From Metallyticus violacea (taxonomy: Eukaryota; Arthropoda; Insecta; Mantodea; Metallyticidae), in assembly GCA_030762175.1 (NCBI GenBank), contig CM060831.1:140097001-140161000 (forward strand): a stretch of DNA of 64,000 nt, in the 5' to 3' direction. Within the stretch, counting starts at the first letter, position 1; each line of letters opens with the position of its first letter. The position numbers and the translations under genes were made by a program. Positions 33,234 through 45,773 of the stretch are shown one piece after another. Under the pieces are notes generated by a model, which saw only the letters and a program-made list of their open reading frames with translations, was not told the origin of the DNA and made no database searches.

Positions 33234-33955
33234 TTTCTGAAATGCTTTTTCGGATATTTGTGAGGGAATAGAGATTCTCTGGTGGGAGAGGGGCTTAATT
33301 GTGCAACTAATTGGCGCCCTTCTGAGAATTTCGCAGCGTGGTTCATCTCCGACCCTTTTATAACTTTATTTCCGTTGCATGTTCCATATTCAATATTCGA
33401 AAATTTTTCTATAGATGCGTTTTGTTTCTCCTACTCGACTTCCAGATAAGGCTCAAATAAGCCCAAAAGCTAAGGGGTTTATAATCTTCTCAAATAGCTG
33501 ATAAACTCTAAATGCACAAGTAATTACACCTAGAGTTTTTAATGTTATAAGATGTATAAGAAATGTTAATAGTTTTTGTTTATTCAATCTCAACATACGA
33601 TAAAAGTTTTCATAGCAGCACCAGTTTGGGGCTTTAAACTATTACTTGTTCCTAAATAGTGCCTTCATTTTTTGTAAAGAAATTGTAAACTTTTTCAAAT
33701 ACTTCTCTCTTTTGGAAAATATTGTGAATACAAAGGATATATAAATTAATTGGGAAAAGTACTATCTGGTAATATGTTACAGATTGCAGCTTATCAACTC
33801 CTAATGTTAACGAAGAATTTCAAATACTAAACAAAAACATCGGATTCAGACCGTATCAATTGCAAAGTAGTTTTAATATGTACTTTTAGAATGCATTATA
33901 GGCACTATAACTTCATTAACTTAATGATTTGGGCTTTCTTTACAGTTTTCTTCTA
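33234..33955. other. Spacer, no gene seen
   Basis: No gene or repeat was recognised. Confidence 0.45.
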
Positions 33956-33959
33956 TTCC

Positions 33960-34420
33960 ACCCGATCTCTTATTTGCATTTTTAAAAAAAAACTGTCTTT
34001 ATATAATCCTCCCGTCTTTTTATTATATCTTCCTACAGTTCTTGTTTTGAGAGGTTTCCACTTGTACATTTTTTCAAAACTCTTATTGCATCTGACATCC
34101 TATAAACATGTCCAAACCATCTTAGCCTCTGCGACTTAATGAAGTTTATGACGGGGTCTAGTTTTTACTTTATTACAAAAAAAAAAAAAAAAACTCTTCA
34201 TTCTTTTGAGTCCTGCATTGAACTTTTTGTCTTTAATTGCTCCAAACATTCGTCTTAATAACTTTCTGTCAAACGCTAGAAGTTTTTACATTCTCACACC
34301 CATATGTTACTTTCGTTCTTATGAACGTATTGCAAATGCATACACTACATTTCGTGGTACATTTTAGACACAATAATAACTATCTATATATAACATCTGC
34401 AGTTTTTATAAGAAAAAAAT
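33960..34420 (-). pseudogene. LINE (RTE/BovB-like) C-terminal remnant
   Basis: On the - strand broken frames read FIRTKVTYGCENV (around 34300), KTNVWSN/FGAIKDKK-like codons and NFIKSQRLRWFGHVYRM-like codons (about 34080-34145), the order seen at the C-terminal end of RTE/BovB-type LINE ORF2 proteins. A run of A (34178-34193 on the + strand) interrupts the frame. The reverse transcriptase core is absent. Confidence 0.75.
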
Positions 34421-34439
34421 AATACAGAATGCCTGATGC

Positions 34440-35150
34440 TAACTTAATCACACACTATTACCATTAAATCTAGAATAAATAAAAAAAAAAATGTAAGACG
34501 CATTAAGCGAAGGTTAGACTTCAGAATACACAAAATAAAAATATTTGAATTGCTGGGTAAATATAATTTGAAGAAAATAACATATCAAATGTAAAATAGA
34601 TCAATGTGACACATTTAAGGAACGTTTTAGGATTGAGAAAGGGAAATAGTATTTGCAGAATCTCTGGAGAAAATAAAATACTTTTGGTTGAGGGAACTAT
34701 TGTGGACAGTATCAGAAATGTTGTTATGGTTTTCAACTTTCATTAGGCTAAGATAGGTAAACGTCTTCAGTAACCAGCAGGCACTTGTTTCGTATGTTTC
34801 CATGGAGTTTTCATGCTACAAAATAGACTGTCCAAGGTTAGAACAAGCTCCACTCATGTTGGAGAGGAGGTAACAAAAGAACACCGAGATTGTCGCGCGC
34901 CTGATGTCTACATCGCATTTCTAATCTTTGTTCTCATCTCAGCTAGCTGAAGTAGTCAGTGCAAGGTCACAAGTTCTCCTAGCCCTTCAAGATGCATGTC
35001 AGATCTACATGCAAGTGTGAGTGTGTGTCACGATTCTCTCTATTCATTCTGTCAGTCATCTATTTGCAAGGAAAAACACTACTGCATTTAATAGAAGGTG
35101 TCTTCTATATACATAACCTAACTGGGTGCAATGCATTATAAACCAGTTTT
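34440..35150. other. Spacer, no gene seen
   Basis: No gene or repeat was recognised. Confidence 0.5.
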
Positions 35151-35153
35151 CAT

Positions 35154-35186
35154 TTTCGTCTAAACAAATCATTTGTTTAAACGAAA
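35154..35186. repeat. Near-perfect 33-bp palindrome
   Basis: The arms TTTCGTCTAAACAAAT and ATTTGTTTAAACGAAA are inverted copies with one mismatch around a single central C. Confidence 0.9.
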
Positions 35187-36505
35187 TTATTAAATAGATA
35201 TAACCATTTACAAATTGCTATACTGAAAGTTCGATAAAAATTAAATAATTGATGTAAGATTTTATAAATTGCAAGCTTATGTTAAAATATCGTAAACGAA
35301 AAGTTGTTTATTAGAGTGGCTGGGTAATTTATATCCATATAAAGTATTCTGAATATAATAGAAAAGAAAATAACAGAACAGAATAAGTGACAGTCGAAAA
35401 GACAACACTGTTGTAACAAGATACAACTTTCGGCCCCTGTTGTATAGTGCAGCCTTTGTCATACAAAAGAGAATAACTTTGAAACCCTGTCTAATCTTCC
35501 TTTTTATGGTCATTTTCAAAATTTGGGCCCACACATTTCTTAAATTTATCGTTGCTTTTCATTAAACGTATTGCGATATTGCGTGTGCTAATATTCCTCT
35601 TAATTGCTGCGTAACTTTTTAATTTTTGTACGAAGAAATACAAGGTACAATATAATCTTTTATACTTTATCTAGCCTCTGTACACTCCCACTTTTCGGAA
35701 GCATTACACTAAAGAAAAGATAAATAATGTACCTTATGTAATGTAATGTTTATGGCACACTGAGCACTTAGGAAAGTGCAAATTATTTGCGCTAATGTTT
35801 GCTGAACTGGAAATGAAACAGATCTTCAGCGCCCAAGCCTCAGGTGTTTCCTAAAGTTTACTCTGGTTTATCTTCGTCACGCTTTGACATTTAAATCATT
35901 TTATGCCCATCATTAAGCCAGTCACGTGGAGTGCATTGGTAAACAGAGTCATAAATGCGATTAAAAAAATCTATCTCCGTCAAAGGGAAATAAACAGTGT
36001 TTACTGCCTTTGACTTTAAACAAAAGAAGAAGGATACTTAGTAGTAGCAAAAATAAACATGCCTTACACGGAGGCAAAATATTGTTTTTACCTCTCTGTT
36101 TTGCTAGTACCACATTACAAAACAAGAAAATGAAGGTGAAGGATAGGTGCGGCATTTATAATTCAAGACAACAGGGTTTTAAAATATACAGATATGATAT
36201 TTTCAAAAGAATTAGCCGTTTCTGACTGGAATAAAAATGTTATTCAGTGTAAAGGCAAGACTAAACTGTAATTTTAAATTTTCTTTTATACTGTTTATGT
36301 TTTTTTTTTTTTCATTTCTATGTTAAGGTTTATGTATGTATAATTATGCAGCGTAAACAAAACAAGTGGCGTATTTAAGGCTTGATTTTCATGTGTTTTC
36401 ACATTTTTTCAGGGCAAGAGCTCAACACGTATATCGTAAAGAGGGTTATGCTTTATATGTAAATACATTTTTTCATTAGTTACAATTAATATTTTGTCAC
36501 ATATA
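35187..36505. other. Spacer, no recognised gene
   Basis: An 85-codon - strand frame (35277-35534) and others match no family. A T run is at 36300-36312. Confidence 0.45.
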
Positions 36506-36512
36506 TTTAGAG

Positions 36513-36690
36513 ACTATTTTAAACTTCTCTGGTCATCAGCGCCCCATTCAATTGAGGGCATGAAATGTTCAGATGCCTCTTATTTCAGGCTTGAGGTTCT
36601 TTACATGCCGTATGTTAGATACGGGATCGATGGCTTTACTTCCCTTCCGAAGGAAGCCATTCTTAGGATGTTTACGATCTAAAAATCCAA
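36513..36690 (-). mobile_element. SINE-A fragment, head missing
   Basis: The - strand keeps CCTAAGAATGGCTTCCTTCG, GGGAAGTAAAGCCATCGATC, AAGAACCTCAAGCCTGAAAT, CATTTCATGCCCTCAATTG and GGGGCGCTGATGACC. The tRNA-like head and part of the GAGCAAAATTTGTC region are missing. Confidence 0.85.
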
Positions 36691-36806
36691 ATGTAGCATT
36701 ATTTCAAGGATTAATGCTTATAAATGCTATATGCTTTTCGTCTTTACACACCATTTTCTAAGACGAATATCATACATACTACACGTGAATTAGTATATAT
36801 GACAAT

Positions 36807-36866
36807 GATTGTGACCGAGATGACCTGAAGCGATAAAGAGAGCCCGTAAATAAAACAAATGAACAA
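36807..36866 (+). mobile_element. SINE-A tail fragment
   Basis: ATGACCTGAAGCGATAAAGA and GAGCCCGTAAATAAAACAAA match the last ~50 bases of SINE-A in the orientation opposite to the fragment at 36513-36690. Confidence 0.7.
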
Positions 36867-37972
36867 CTGAAGACATTTATTGTACTATCTGTCTTCTCCT
36901 TCAGATGGTATAAATGAATACAAAAGATAACATTTATTATTATTTTTTTTAATAAATCAAACACCTACCAAGCATGTATATGCCATTAATAACTTACTTA
37001 TTTCTGAATGTAAACATTCCAAAATATTTACTACTGACGATAAAGTTTAACTCACCGAATTGGTAGTGATTGTTGGAAATTATTTTGGCAATAGCAGCTC
37101 CATTAAATTTTCTGGTTCCACAGGTTAAAGCAATAATAGAAAATTTTATGCTGAATCGAATTCCTGTGACTAAATGACCCTGGAAGTTCAAGTTCACGTT
37201 TTTTTTTTTTTTACTACTGGAAAATGTTAAAAACAATGAAAAGTATTCTACAGAATAATAATCAACCCTGGTACTGAAACAATTCTTTCTTAGATATTAT
37301 TTCAAGTTATGTTAGGTGTCCTTAATATAGTAAAGCACTCCCATAAAATGCATACATACATCGAAGTTGTATTTGTGCAGGAAATTTGCTCTTGTATAAT
37401 GTCTTATTTTATTTAGTAATTTTGCACAACAGCACCCCCATCTCTTTACCATATTCTTCTCTCCTTTCCCCGCTTTGTTATCCAGTAATGGATATCATAT
37501 AGTAGAAGTGTTGTAAAGTTCGAAAAGCATACGATTTTCAGAGATTAGTAATTGACGGAAATTATAACACTAAGCTACGTTCGCCAACTACTTAACCTAA
37601 TTATTTCTTTCATATCACAAATGTTAAAGTGATAAAAAGCTATTCTTACTCTGTTAAACATAAAGCAATTTATTAGGAGAAAAATAAATTAATAACGGTA
37701 ATGCTTAAAATGTTTGACCGTCATTCAGAAGCAAACAAGCAAAACCCAAAACCACTATAAAGATACACGATTCATCCTCCTTAATTAATGTGATGCTTTA
37801 CTAATTGCTTTTTAGTGACACATACTGGAATTTTATGCCTATTCTGAAAAAAGGTACATGTTCATTATAGTTAACGTTTTAATTAAAGAAGCTATAGCTT
37901 CTAAGTGTAACAGCTGTTCGTTAATCACCTATGTTAATTGTCAGATGGACTCATTCAGAAGTACACCCAACT
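36867..37972. other. Spacer, no gene seen
   Basis: A T run lies at 37199-37212; no gene was recognised. Confidence 0.5.
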
Positions 37973-37986
37973 AAGAAGCGGATTTT

Positions 37987-38276
37987 GTCGGTCCTGGAGG
38001 TCTATTGGTAACAGACTCCTAAACCCAAGATAACGGGTTTAATCCCGGGCAAGGTCGATGGATTTTTTCAGGCTTAAAAATCCTAAGTATGGCTTCCTTC
38101 GGATGGGAAGTAAAGCCGTGGGTCCCCTGTCGTACATTTACGACACGATAAAGAACCTCAAACCTGAAAGTAGAGGCCTCTGAGCAAAATTTGTCAGCCA
38201 TTTCACGCCCTGAATTGAATGGGGCGCTGAACACCTGAGATGTTAAAGAGAGCGTCCGTAAATAAATCAAATCAAC
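37987..38276 (+). mobile_element. SINE-A copy with target duplication
   Basis: AAGAAGCGGATTTT (37973-37986) and AAGAACCGGATTTT (38277-38290) form a 14-bp duplication with one mismatch. The A box is altered (GGAGGTCTATTGGTAACAG) and the B box reads ACGGGTTTAATCCCGG; the body is otherwise close to the family pattern. The tail is AAATAAATCAAATC without a long A run. Confidence 0.93.
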
Positions 38277-38290
38277 AAGAACCGGATTTT

Positions 38291-39960
38291 AGTACCAACA
38301 ACATAAAAGGTGCCGACGCAAGCTGTCCCTACTACGTATATTGTGATTTGACTAACGAACTGAGCTTCATTCGTGTTTTTTTTTTCCTGCATTCATTTAT
38401 TTTCATTATTTTAATTTATAGACGCGGAGTAGTTGTCTGGCTTACAGCAAGTGTATGCCATTAGTTATCCTTCTGATTGTGTCTCAGTTTCCGGTACTTT
38501 CTAGGAAACAGAATTATTTGCCTCTTAAAGAAAATGGCATAGACAAGTACCGGGAAAGTGAAACAAAGCTGGAGGCCATTACGTTAACAAAAGTTTTCGT
38601 AGTGTGAAGGAATGCTCATTACGTCCAAGGATTCTTTACAGTAACATGATCAACAGATAAAAAAAAGTATAACAAACCTTAATTTCTTTCTTTTTTGGGG
38701 CCATGGCAACTTTTAATAAGTCATTTCCATTCGTCGTTTACTTAGAAAACGTTTCAACAAAGAATATACTTTCTTTTGAAATTTTTTTCAAAGAAATAGG
38801 CACAATTTCTCTTCAGTGTAGCTCCCCTTTAATGCGGGATATTTCATGGCCCAGCGCATTGGTCACCGAGAAATTCCGAGCAATCTGTAGGAGCATAAAT
38901 ACTACACCTATCATACCATAAATACTGTTTCAAAATTTATGTTAAGTAACATGTTATAATTATTTTTTTCCTTCATTAAGCGCCAATTAGGTTTCAAAAT
39001 GCTCGCTTTTATCCTAGAAGTTTCCGTAGCTAACACGTCCTCCATTGCGAGATTAACCCTATTAACTACATTAAGTATAGGACACAGAGCTGCACATGTA
39101 TATATCAAGAATATCGAGTTGTTCAATTATCTGATGTCCGGCGCGTCGGAGGGGGTTGCATCAGCCGACAAACCGTCGTTCAAGAACAGCCAGACCACAC
39201 GAATCGGGGTGGGTGTACGTGAACCACTACGTTGGTCATATTCTCACGCTAGTCGAAGAAACAAAACATGTATAATTCTAGAGTAAGTTTTGCTAAAAAT
39301 ATTTATTGCAAATTATAACCTTTTAATTATTGTATTCCACAACGAGTGATTATTTATGATTCGTATGTCCGTACTCGTCTGGTGTAAAGATGTCATTTGA
39401 AGAGAAATTTCTCGGCGATCCATTTCCAAGGTGTAATGCGATTCATACATTAGTGAATGCGTTTCGCGAAACGAGAATTGTTCAAGATAAGAAGCAAAAT
39501 GTCCCTTAAAATCTCAGCAAACGGGAACCTCTAAAGGTTCTACGAAGTTTCTTAAGCTAAAACTGGAACTCTATCATTTCTCAAAGAAAATGAAAAAGAA
39601 CAATACGAAATATTTAAGAGATGCTACAAATGTGTGAAAAATGAAGACAGGCAGTCCCAATCCTCCTTGCATAATATGGTGAGTGCTTAATTGTTAAGTC
39701 ATTAGCATTTATTAAATTGTCATTCTAGGGTTTCTACAGTCTTTCGTGTGTTACTCCGAATCTAGATAGCCGGGCTGGCCATGAGCGATGGCTTATCGGC
39801 CGATGCATTGCCTACCGCCGCATCAGATTATTGGATAGTTTTATTTAATATTACTATTTTCGCGAATTAAAATGTAATAACATTAAATATATTATTAATA
39901 ACTAAACTAATATAGATAACTTAATACATATTACGCGAAGGAAACGTTTAGTATATTTCC
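38291..39960. other. Spacer with an unassigned open frame
   Basis: A 95-codon + frame at 38999-39286 and a - strand frame at 38911-39126 overlap. 39130-39240 is unusually GC-rich for the window. The products resemble no known family, and no splice pair bounds them convincingly. Confidence 0.4.
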
Positions 39961-39964
39961 TTAG

Positions 39965-40405
39965 TAGCTGCAACTGGATTATATATTCTACCTATACATA
40001 CAGTGAGGTTATGTGAGTTACGGGCCGTCTGAGCGCGGCTGCTTACCGGGAAAGTGCAATCGCCGACACTGAGAAAGAAAGATAAAGTCGCCGCACGTAA
40101 AGTTAATATTTTTAATTTATTTTTATATTTTCACTGAAAGGATAAAATGATACTGTAAATAATGCTGATACTAAACACAATCTACGTTATATGTTGATGT
40201 TGAAAAGGATGCCTCTGCTTAGGGAAATCCGTATTTAATGTAACTTTTCTTCCGTAAGATCACGGCAGTTCGGAATAAGTTTATTGTCATTGAGAATACT
40301 GTCTCTCTTAACTTTTTAACAAGCTGGCGAACAGTTTCCTTACCTAGGAAACGATTGCCAGAATATTTTCTTATTAATAGTCTTACCACTCCTCTGCAAG
40401 AATCC
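39965..40405 (-). repeat. Repeat T, copy 1 (possible transposase remnant)
   Basis: About 440 bases align with 50925-51205 plus 51495-51600 in the same orientation. Landmarks are GAGCGCGGCTGCTTAC against GAACGCGGCTGCTTAC, TTAATATTTTTA, CTTTTCTTCCGTAAG against CTTTCTTCCGTAAG, ACTGTCTCTC against GCTGTCTCTC, AACAGTTTCCTTACCTAGGA against AACAGTTCCTCTGTCTAGAA, and ACGATTGC. On the - strand short frames such as KETVRQLVKKL resemble a helix-turn-helix of insect transposases, but this is tentative. Confidence 0.75.
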
Positions 40406-41296
40406 GTTTTTACTTATGTATCGTTCTTCACAGCGGCGGTTGGTGGCTCCTGTGTAAGGCTGGGTCAGAGGCGTAACCTGACATTCATAACTGCAGCGCA
40501 TCGTACGTTTGTGCTATAAACTTCTGGTTTGTATGGAACATTTCTAATTCAGCTGTATAAAATACACCTTAAGCCTTCTGCAGGCAATTCAGAAAGAGCA
40601 ATGGCTTTTTTAATTTTTCAATCGATTTACTCCCACTGATGCATATTAATATCACAATATATTTGTGGCATGCATGTAATATCTGTCGTTTCGTCGGCCT
40701 GTACAGAAATGAAAATTTCCCTTTCTATTTCTTTTTCAATCTCATTTCTATGTTTATCACTTCACACGCAGTCAGCCAAGATGTTTTTTCAAACCATAAT
40801 AAAAAAAAGTCTTTACTTTTGTGCCGTCTGCTGAGTAAATTCCTGTAGCGTACAGTTGATGAGATCCAAATCGTTTAACTTCCAACTTAAGAGTTAAACT
40901 TAAATGCGAAAATGGAGTCTTCAATAGTATACTTTATTCATTGCTACAAAACAGATACGCTTTTTGTAACTTAATAGTTAACACTGTGATAGTCAAATTT
41001 CCACTAATAATCAGTGAGGGAGCCATTCAATTTCGAAGTGCGTAAACAACCCTAGTCAATTATCTGGTTTCTAAGAAAAGAAAGAATACCATGGGCCATC
41101 TTCCTGCTGGTCCAAGAGAACGGAGAAATAAGCAGGAGAAAGGCTAACCTACCTTAGAGGAAGACAATTATAAACCTTTACTGGCCCATGAGCTTCCCTC
41201 GCTAATGGAAGATCCGCATGCTACTGCTACTACAGTAGAGAGGCAATACCGTTATTGCGTATGATACAGTTAAGAACTAATCGGTTATACGTCGCT
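40406..41296. other. Spacer, no gene seen
   Basis: No gene was recognised, although several stretches (40430-40520, 41090-41220) are of balanced composition. Confidence 0.4.
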
Positions 41297-41360
41297 GTTT
41301 TTTTTTTTTTTTTTTTTTTTTAAAGTTGACCAGTAGAACCAAAAAAAAAAAAAAAAAAAA
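41297..41360. repeat. Poly(T)/poly(A) inverted pair
   Basis: About 25 T and 20 A are separated by 19 bases (AAAGTTGACCAGTAGAACC). The transcript or single strand would fold into a long A-U hairpin. It could be two retroposon tails facing each other. Confidence 0.9.
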
Positions 41361-42453
41361 GGTAAATAATTATAATCTTTTCTTTGGGAGAGCCGGGCCC
41401 ATCTGGCTTTAGTTCTTCAAGACTACATTTATGTAGCGGCATAACTACCGAAGAACAACATACAATTTACATACAAAATAACCGAGTAACTACACAACCA
41501 CTCGCTGACTAATCAGTCAAACTAACTACAAGCTGCTATCTGCACGTGCATTATACGGATCCGACGATTTGCTTTACCGCAGCCGCATTCAATAACCTCA
41601 CTGTAGTAACAATGTGGGAGATATGGCTTTGCGGTTTTCATTTCACCTAAACAGATAGTAAAACATCTGCACGTCGAGCCGATGTATAGAAAAATCTATT
41701 GCGCATGAGGTGATAAAATTATCATAATAATGTACGTAGATGATAAAATCTTGAGAAAGAGCTTGATGGGTTGAAACTCACGCATTCTTACGTTGGATTG
41801 CTGCAATGATGCACAAACGAAATAGTGTAAATGTCCAGTGGAAGACAGCAATATCTTGTAATAATAAACAGGCGGGTTCCCCCTAAAATACAGAGGAAAA
41901 ACAATATCTGCAATAACGATGAGCAAAACACTCGTCTGCCCCGGCCAGTGCGCTTCACCAGTTCGGCCCACCGTTATGAAACCCACAACACAATTTATTA
42001 TAGTCTTGGCCTTGCAACCACCACCTCAGGGAACATTCGTTCCACTTTTCAGCTTTTGAACGTTAGCCGCCCTGAAATCATAGACATTTTATGCGCCATA
42101 TAACATGAAGGCAATTTGCCTTGAGAGAAAGCACGACCTAGTGACTCTTAAAACAATAGAATACTCTCTCCATGCGGTGAACAATATCAGTGAGTTGTCC
42201 ATATGGTAGTTCAAATTTCCTGGGGTTGCCTATAAGTTTAATAACTTATCATTCGATACTGATATATGATACTATTAGATTTAAAAACTATATCGAGAAA
42301 ACATTTTGTACTTTTCAATTAAATAAATATACCTAATTCTTATTAAATTATCATATAAATTATAAATATTCAATGTAATAAAACTTTCTTCCAATCAAGG
42401 ATCAGGTTTTTTCTCCAGAATGATTTATGGGCTCCCTTCCTTTAAATGTAAAA

Positions 42454-42455
<2 letters not shown>
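41361..42455. other. Spacer, no confirmed gene
   Basis: Overlapping open frames at 41696-41986 (-) and 41831-42103 (+) lie in a GC-richer stretch. Neither resembles a known family. Confidence 0.4.

Positions 42456-42493
<38 letters not shown>
42456..42493. repeat. (ATT)n microsatellite
   Basis: About 12 uninterrupted ATT units. Confidence 0.95.
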
Positions 42494-42494
<1 letters not shown>

Positions 42495-42950
42495 TGTCTT
42501 CAAAATACAATTACTAAATTAAAATAAATACCCAAGTGCAATGTATCATGTATTAAAAATCTATAAACATGAAATTGGTTTTTTTATTTGTGCTGGTGTT
42601 TTTTATATTATTAAACTATTTTAATATGAAGGCAGGAATATCTGCTTTCATATCTTATCGCGATTCGCAAGTTGAACTTTTAGGCTTCCTGGAATAACCC
42701 ATTCCTCTGCTTTCACTTCACAACATTTTCACAGTCCAGAGGAGGTATTCACAAATGTACGTACTTCCAAACACAGAAGTTACCTTAAAGGAACATTTGT
42801 GAAGATTGGGGAACTTGCTAGGTGTCACGTTCTTCCAAAACTGTTCACATTTCAAATTGGTTTTTGAATGAAGCACGCCATCTCTATGGAGCTCACGTAA
42901 TTCCGTCTGAAGTTCAGGGTCTCAGTTTTCTATCTTCGCAGTGATAAATT
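42494..42950. other. Spacer, no gene seen
   Basis: No gene or repeat was recognised. Confidence 0.5.
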
Positions 42951-42951
42951 C

Positions 42952-42952
<1 letters not shown>

Positions 42953-42985
<33 letters not shown>
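42953..42985. repeat. Poly(A) tract
   Basis: About 33 consecutive A lie ~65 bases upstream of a truncated SINE-A in the same orientation. This is the longest homopolymer in the window. Confidence 0.95.
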
Positions 42986-42987
<2 letters not shown>

Positions 42988-43049
42988 GGTATGTGGCCTT
43001 CAAATAGAAGAAATCGGAAACTCTTTCTTTCAATTATTCCTCAAGTTAA

Positions 43050-43275
43050 GTCAAGATCACAGGTTCAATCCCGGCCAAGACCGATGGATTTTTCCTAAAT
43101 ATGGACGGTTTCCATCGGAAGGGAAATAAAGCCGTGGGTTCCATGTCATAGATTTACGGCACGATAAAGAGCATCAAACCTGAAAAAAGAGGTCTCTAAA
43201 CAAAATTTGTCCGTTTCACGCTCGTTGAATGGGACGCTGATGACCTGAGATGTTAAGGAGCGTCCTAAATAAACA
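43050..43275 (+). mobile_element. SINE-A, 5' truncated
   Basis: It begins near the B box (TCACAGGTTCAATCCCGG) and keeps GAAATAAAGCCGTGGGTTCC, GATTTACGGCACGATAAAG, AAACAAAATTTGTCCG and GACGCTGATGACCTGAG, ending in AAATAAACAAAACAAAACA. The A box is lost. Confidence 0.88.
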
Positions 43276-43677
<402 letters not shown>

Positions 43678-43844
43678 AGTTGCATTGTTGTCAGGTAACG
43701 AACTGTCATGCTGTACTCGACACATACAAATCTCCGCTATCTAGCTGGGACTTAAGTACGACTAACAAAGTAAGAATAAAAATTTCCTTGACCAATCTTT
43801 AATTAGTTTAGTTTTCAAGCACATGTCTTCCGAAATGAACTTTT

Positions 43845-44000
43845 AGGCCTAGGATTCCGGGTGTATATTTACGGCCAGATAAAGAACTGCATACTTAAAA
43901 AAGACGCCCATAGAACAAACCTCCACCATTTTACGTTCCAATAATACCTTAGTGTACTACTAGATGGTACTTGAGGCGATAGTTGACCACTTTTTCGTGA
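43845..44000 (+). mobile_element. SINE-D 3' fragment
   Basis: ATTTACGGCCAGATAAAGA, CCACCATTTTACGTTCCA, AATAATACCTTAGTGTAC, AGATGGTACTTGAGGCGATA and GTTGACC match the 3' half of 19795-20010. The head is missing or unrecognisable. Confidence 0.65.
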
Positions 44001-44052
44001 TATCTATAGTACTGAATATTATTAAATTTGAATACACGAAAGAAATTATTAT

Positions 44053-44055
<3 letters not shown>

Positions 44056-44106
<51 letters not shown>
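44056..44106. repeat. (AAT)n microsatellite
   Basis: About 17 AAT units lie 20 bases upstream of a young SINE-A. Confidence 0.95.
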
Positions 44107-44107
<1 letters not shown>

Positions 44108-44125
44108 TAATCCACATTCCAGTAT

Positions 44126-44424
44126 ATGTCGGTCCTGGTGGTGTAGTGGTTACCATGCTTGGCCTCCTAAATCCAAGATCGCGGGTTCGAACCCGGCCAG
44201 GAGCGATGGGTTTTTTCGGGTGTAAAAATCCTAAGAATGGCTTCCTTCGGAAGGGAAGTAAAGCCGTAGGTCCCATGTCGTACATTTACGGCACGCAAAA
44301 GAACCTCAAGCCTGAAAGAGAGACCTCTGAGCAAAATTTGTCGACCGTTTCACGCCCTGGGATGAATGGGACGCTGATGACCGGAGATGTTAAAGAGCGT
44401 CCATAAATAAACAAATAAAAAAAA
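44126..44424 (+). mobile_element. SINE-A, full length with perfect target duplication
   Basis: The perfect 12-bp duplication ACATTCCAGTAT (44114-44125 and 44425-44436) bounds a copy with an intact A box (GGTGTAGTGGTTACCAT) and B box (GGGTTCGAACCCGG). It is very close in sequence to the copy at 16219-16522, differing at scattered positions, which suggests recent activity of one subfamily. The tail is AATAAACAAATAAAAAAAA. Confidence 0.96.
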
Positions 44425-44436
44425 ACATTCCAGTAT

Positions 44437-45337
44437 CAGCATTCTTCAGGAAAATCTGAAAGAGCGCCGCCTACTCTGTTATCGCAGATTTGCGTCTAAT
44501 TTTGTTAAAGAGAAATTAAAAAAGGAAGTAAATCGTTATTTCTTGGAGCTTTTGCTGTCTTCCCGAGCGTTGTTCCATGAACTAAGTCTTAGATACAAAA
44601 CGTAAACCTCACAAAATAATATTTGTGAGTATAGTCGGCTAGTAGATTTCTAAATAAATTTCTTAAGGACTCTGCTTGACATGTTCTTGAAAATAGAAAG
44701 GAAACGCAGGAGAAACTTTTCTCAGGTAACAGGCACCGTTGCGGGAATCGATATCTGACCTAGCTTGAAAGGGAAAATTATTACCACCATGTTAGAACAG
44801 AAGGTTTACCATAAAACACTCCTTCCTTATAAATTGGAGACTTTCGGAATATTTTTCCACGGTTCGTATCGCATCTGAGATTCTTCTGAAGGGAAAAGAA
44901 ATGAGAGCAGAGGAGTTTATTTTGGGGGGAGCAAGGGAAAGGGGAAAAATAGAGCTAGATATAGGTACTCCAGAAATAGCAGAGCTTGTTGAATACACGA
45001 TCTTTCTGTTCTACACTTTGGGAATTTTTTTGAAAAATTAAATTGAACAGAATAAAAAATATGTCATGTATTCATAAGAAAACTATTTTGGGTTTAAATT
45101 ATAATTATTAATATTCAAGCAATACAACTTTCTCAAAAACTTCTGACTACCTGGGTACATTCTGTTCTTTTTTGTAGCACATACTCCATTTATTATCAGA
45201 ACAAAACAATTACATTAAATGTTCAGCACTTTTTTATAGTATTATCCTGTCCAAATACAAATAATAAAATATTCTAGTTTGCCAGGCAAGGACAGAAAAC
45301 AAAATATATAATAGCAGTTGCATTTTATTTCAAATTG
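44437..45337. other. Spacer, no gene seen
   Basis: No gene or repeat was recognised. Confidence 0.5.
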
Positions 45338-45404
45338 AGGGATGCTATTTGAAATTTCAAAGGGGTAGTTGAAGTGAGGGAATGAAATCTAAAATGTAGT
45401 TAAA
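45338..45404. repeat. Dispersed repeat R1, copy 2
   Basis: Match to 8650-8719: AGGGATG, TATTTGAAATTTCAAAGGGG, GAAGTGAGGGAATGAAAT, GTAGTTAA. Confidence 0.65.
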
Positions 45405-45508
45405 ATTTAAACGTCCTCCTTTAATATCTAAATCAATCATTTTTATTATTTGTATAAATTAAATTTTGTTATTTAGATGGGGCAGTTTTTATGAACTTTA
45501 TTTATGCC

Positions 45509-45773
45509 GAGGGTTCCAAGAAAATGTATACACACTTTCACAATAGATATCTAATTAATATATTTCAAAGTTGGACCGAAAACAACAGTAATGTGTAGTA
45601 TGGTGTTCTGTAAACAGATGTGACTCACATACATTATGATAGCGTTACTACTTGACAGGTAAATCAACAATGAACAAAAGAAGCAAAGATAATCGTATGA
45701 TGTTCTGTAAACAGATGTGACTCACATTACGTTTTTCTTTGCTTGAAGTGTGTATACATTTTTGGCACTCTCT
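45509..45773. mobile_element. 265-bp MITE with inverted ends and internal duplication
   Basis: The left end reads GAGGGTTCCAAGAAAATGTA then TACACACTTTC. The right end, reverse-complemented, reads AGAGAGTGCCAAAAATGTA then TACACACTTC. These are inverted repeats of about 29 bases. Inside, TGTTCTGTAAACAGATGTGA (part of an exact 27-base direct repeat) occurs at 45604-45630 and 45701-45727. There is no coding sequence. The ends resemble the GAGGGTGCC-type termini of insect Tc1/mariner elements. No clear TA duplication was seen. Confidence 0.75.

Noticed and set aside
38999..39286. 95-codon + strand frame in a GC-rich patch
   Set aside because: Considered as an exon, but no acceptor/donor pair fits the frame and no family is recognised; kept only as part of a spacer note.
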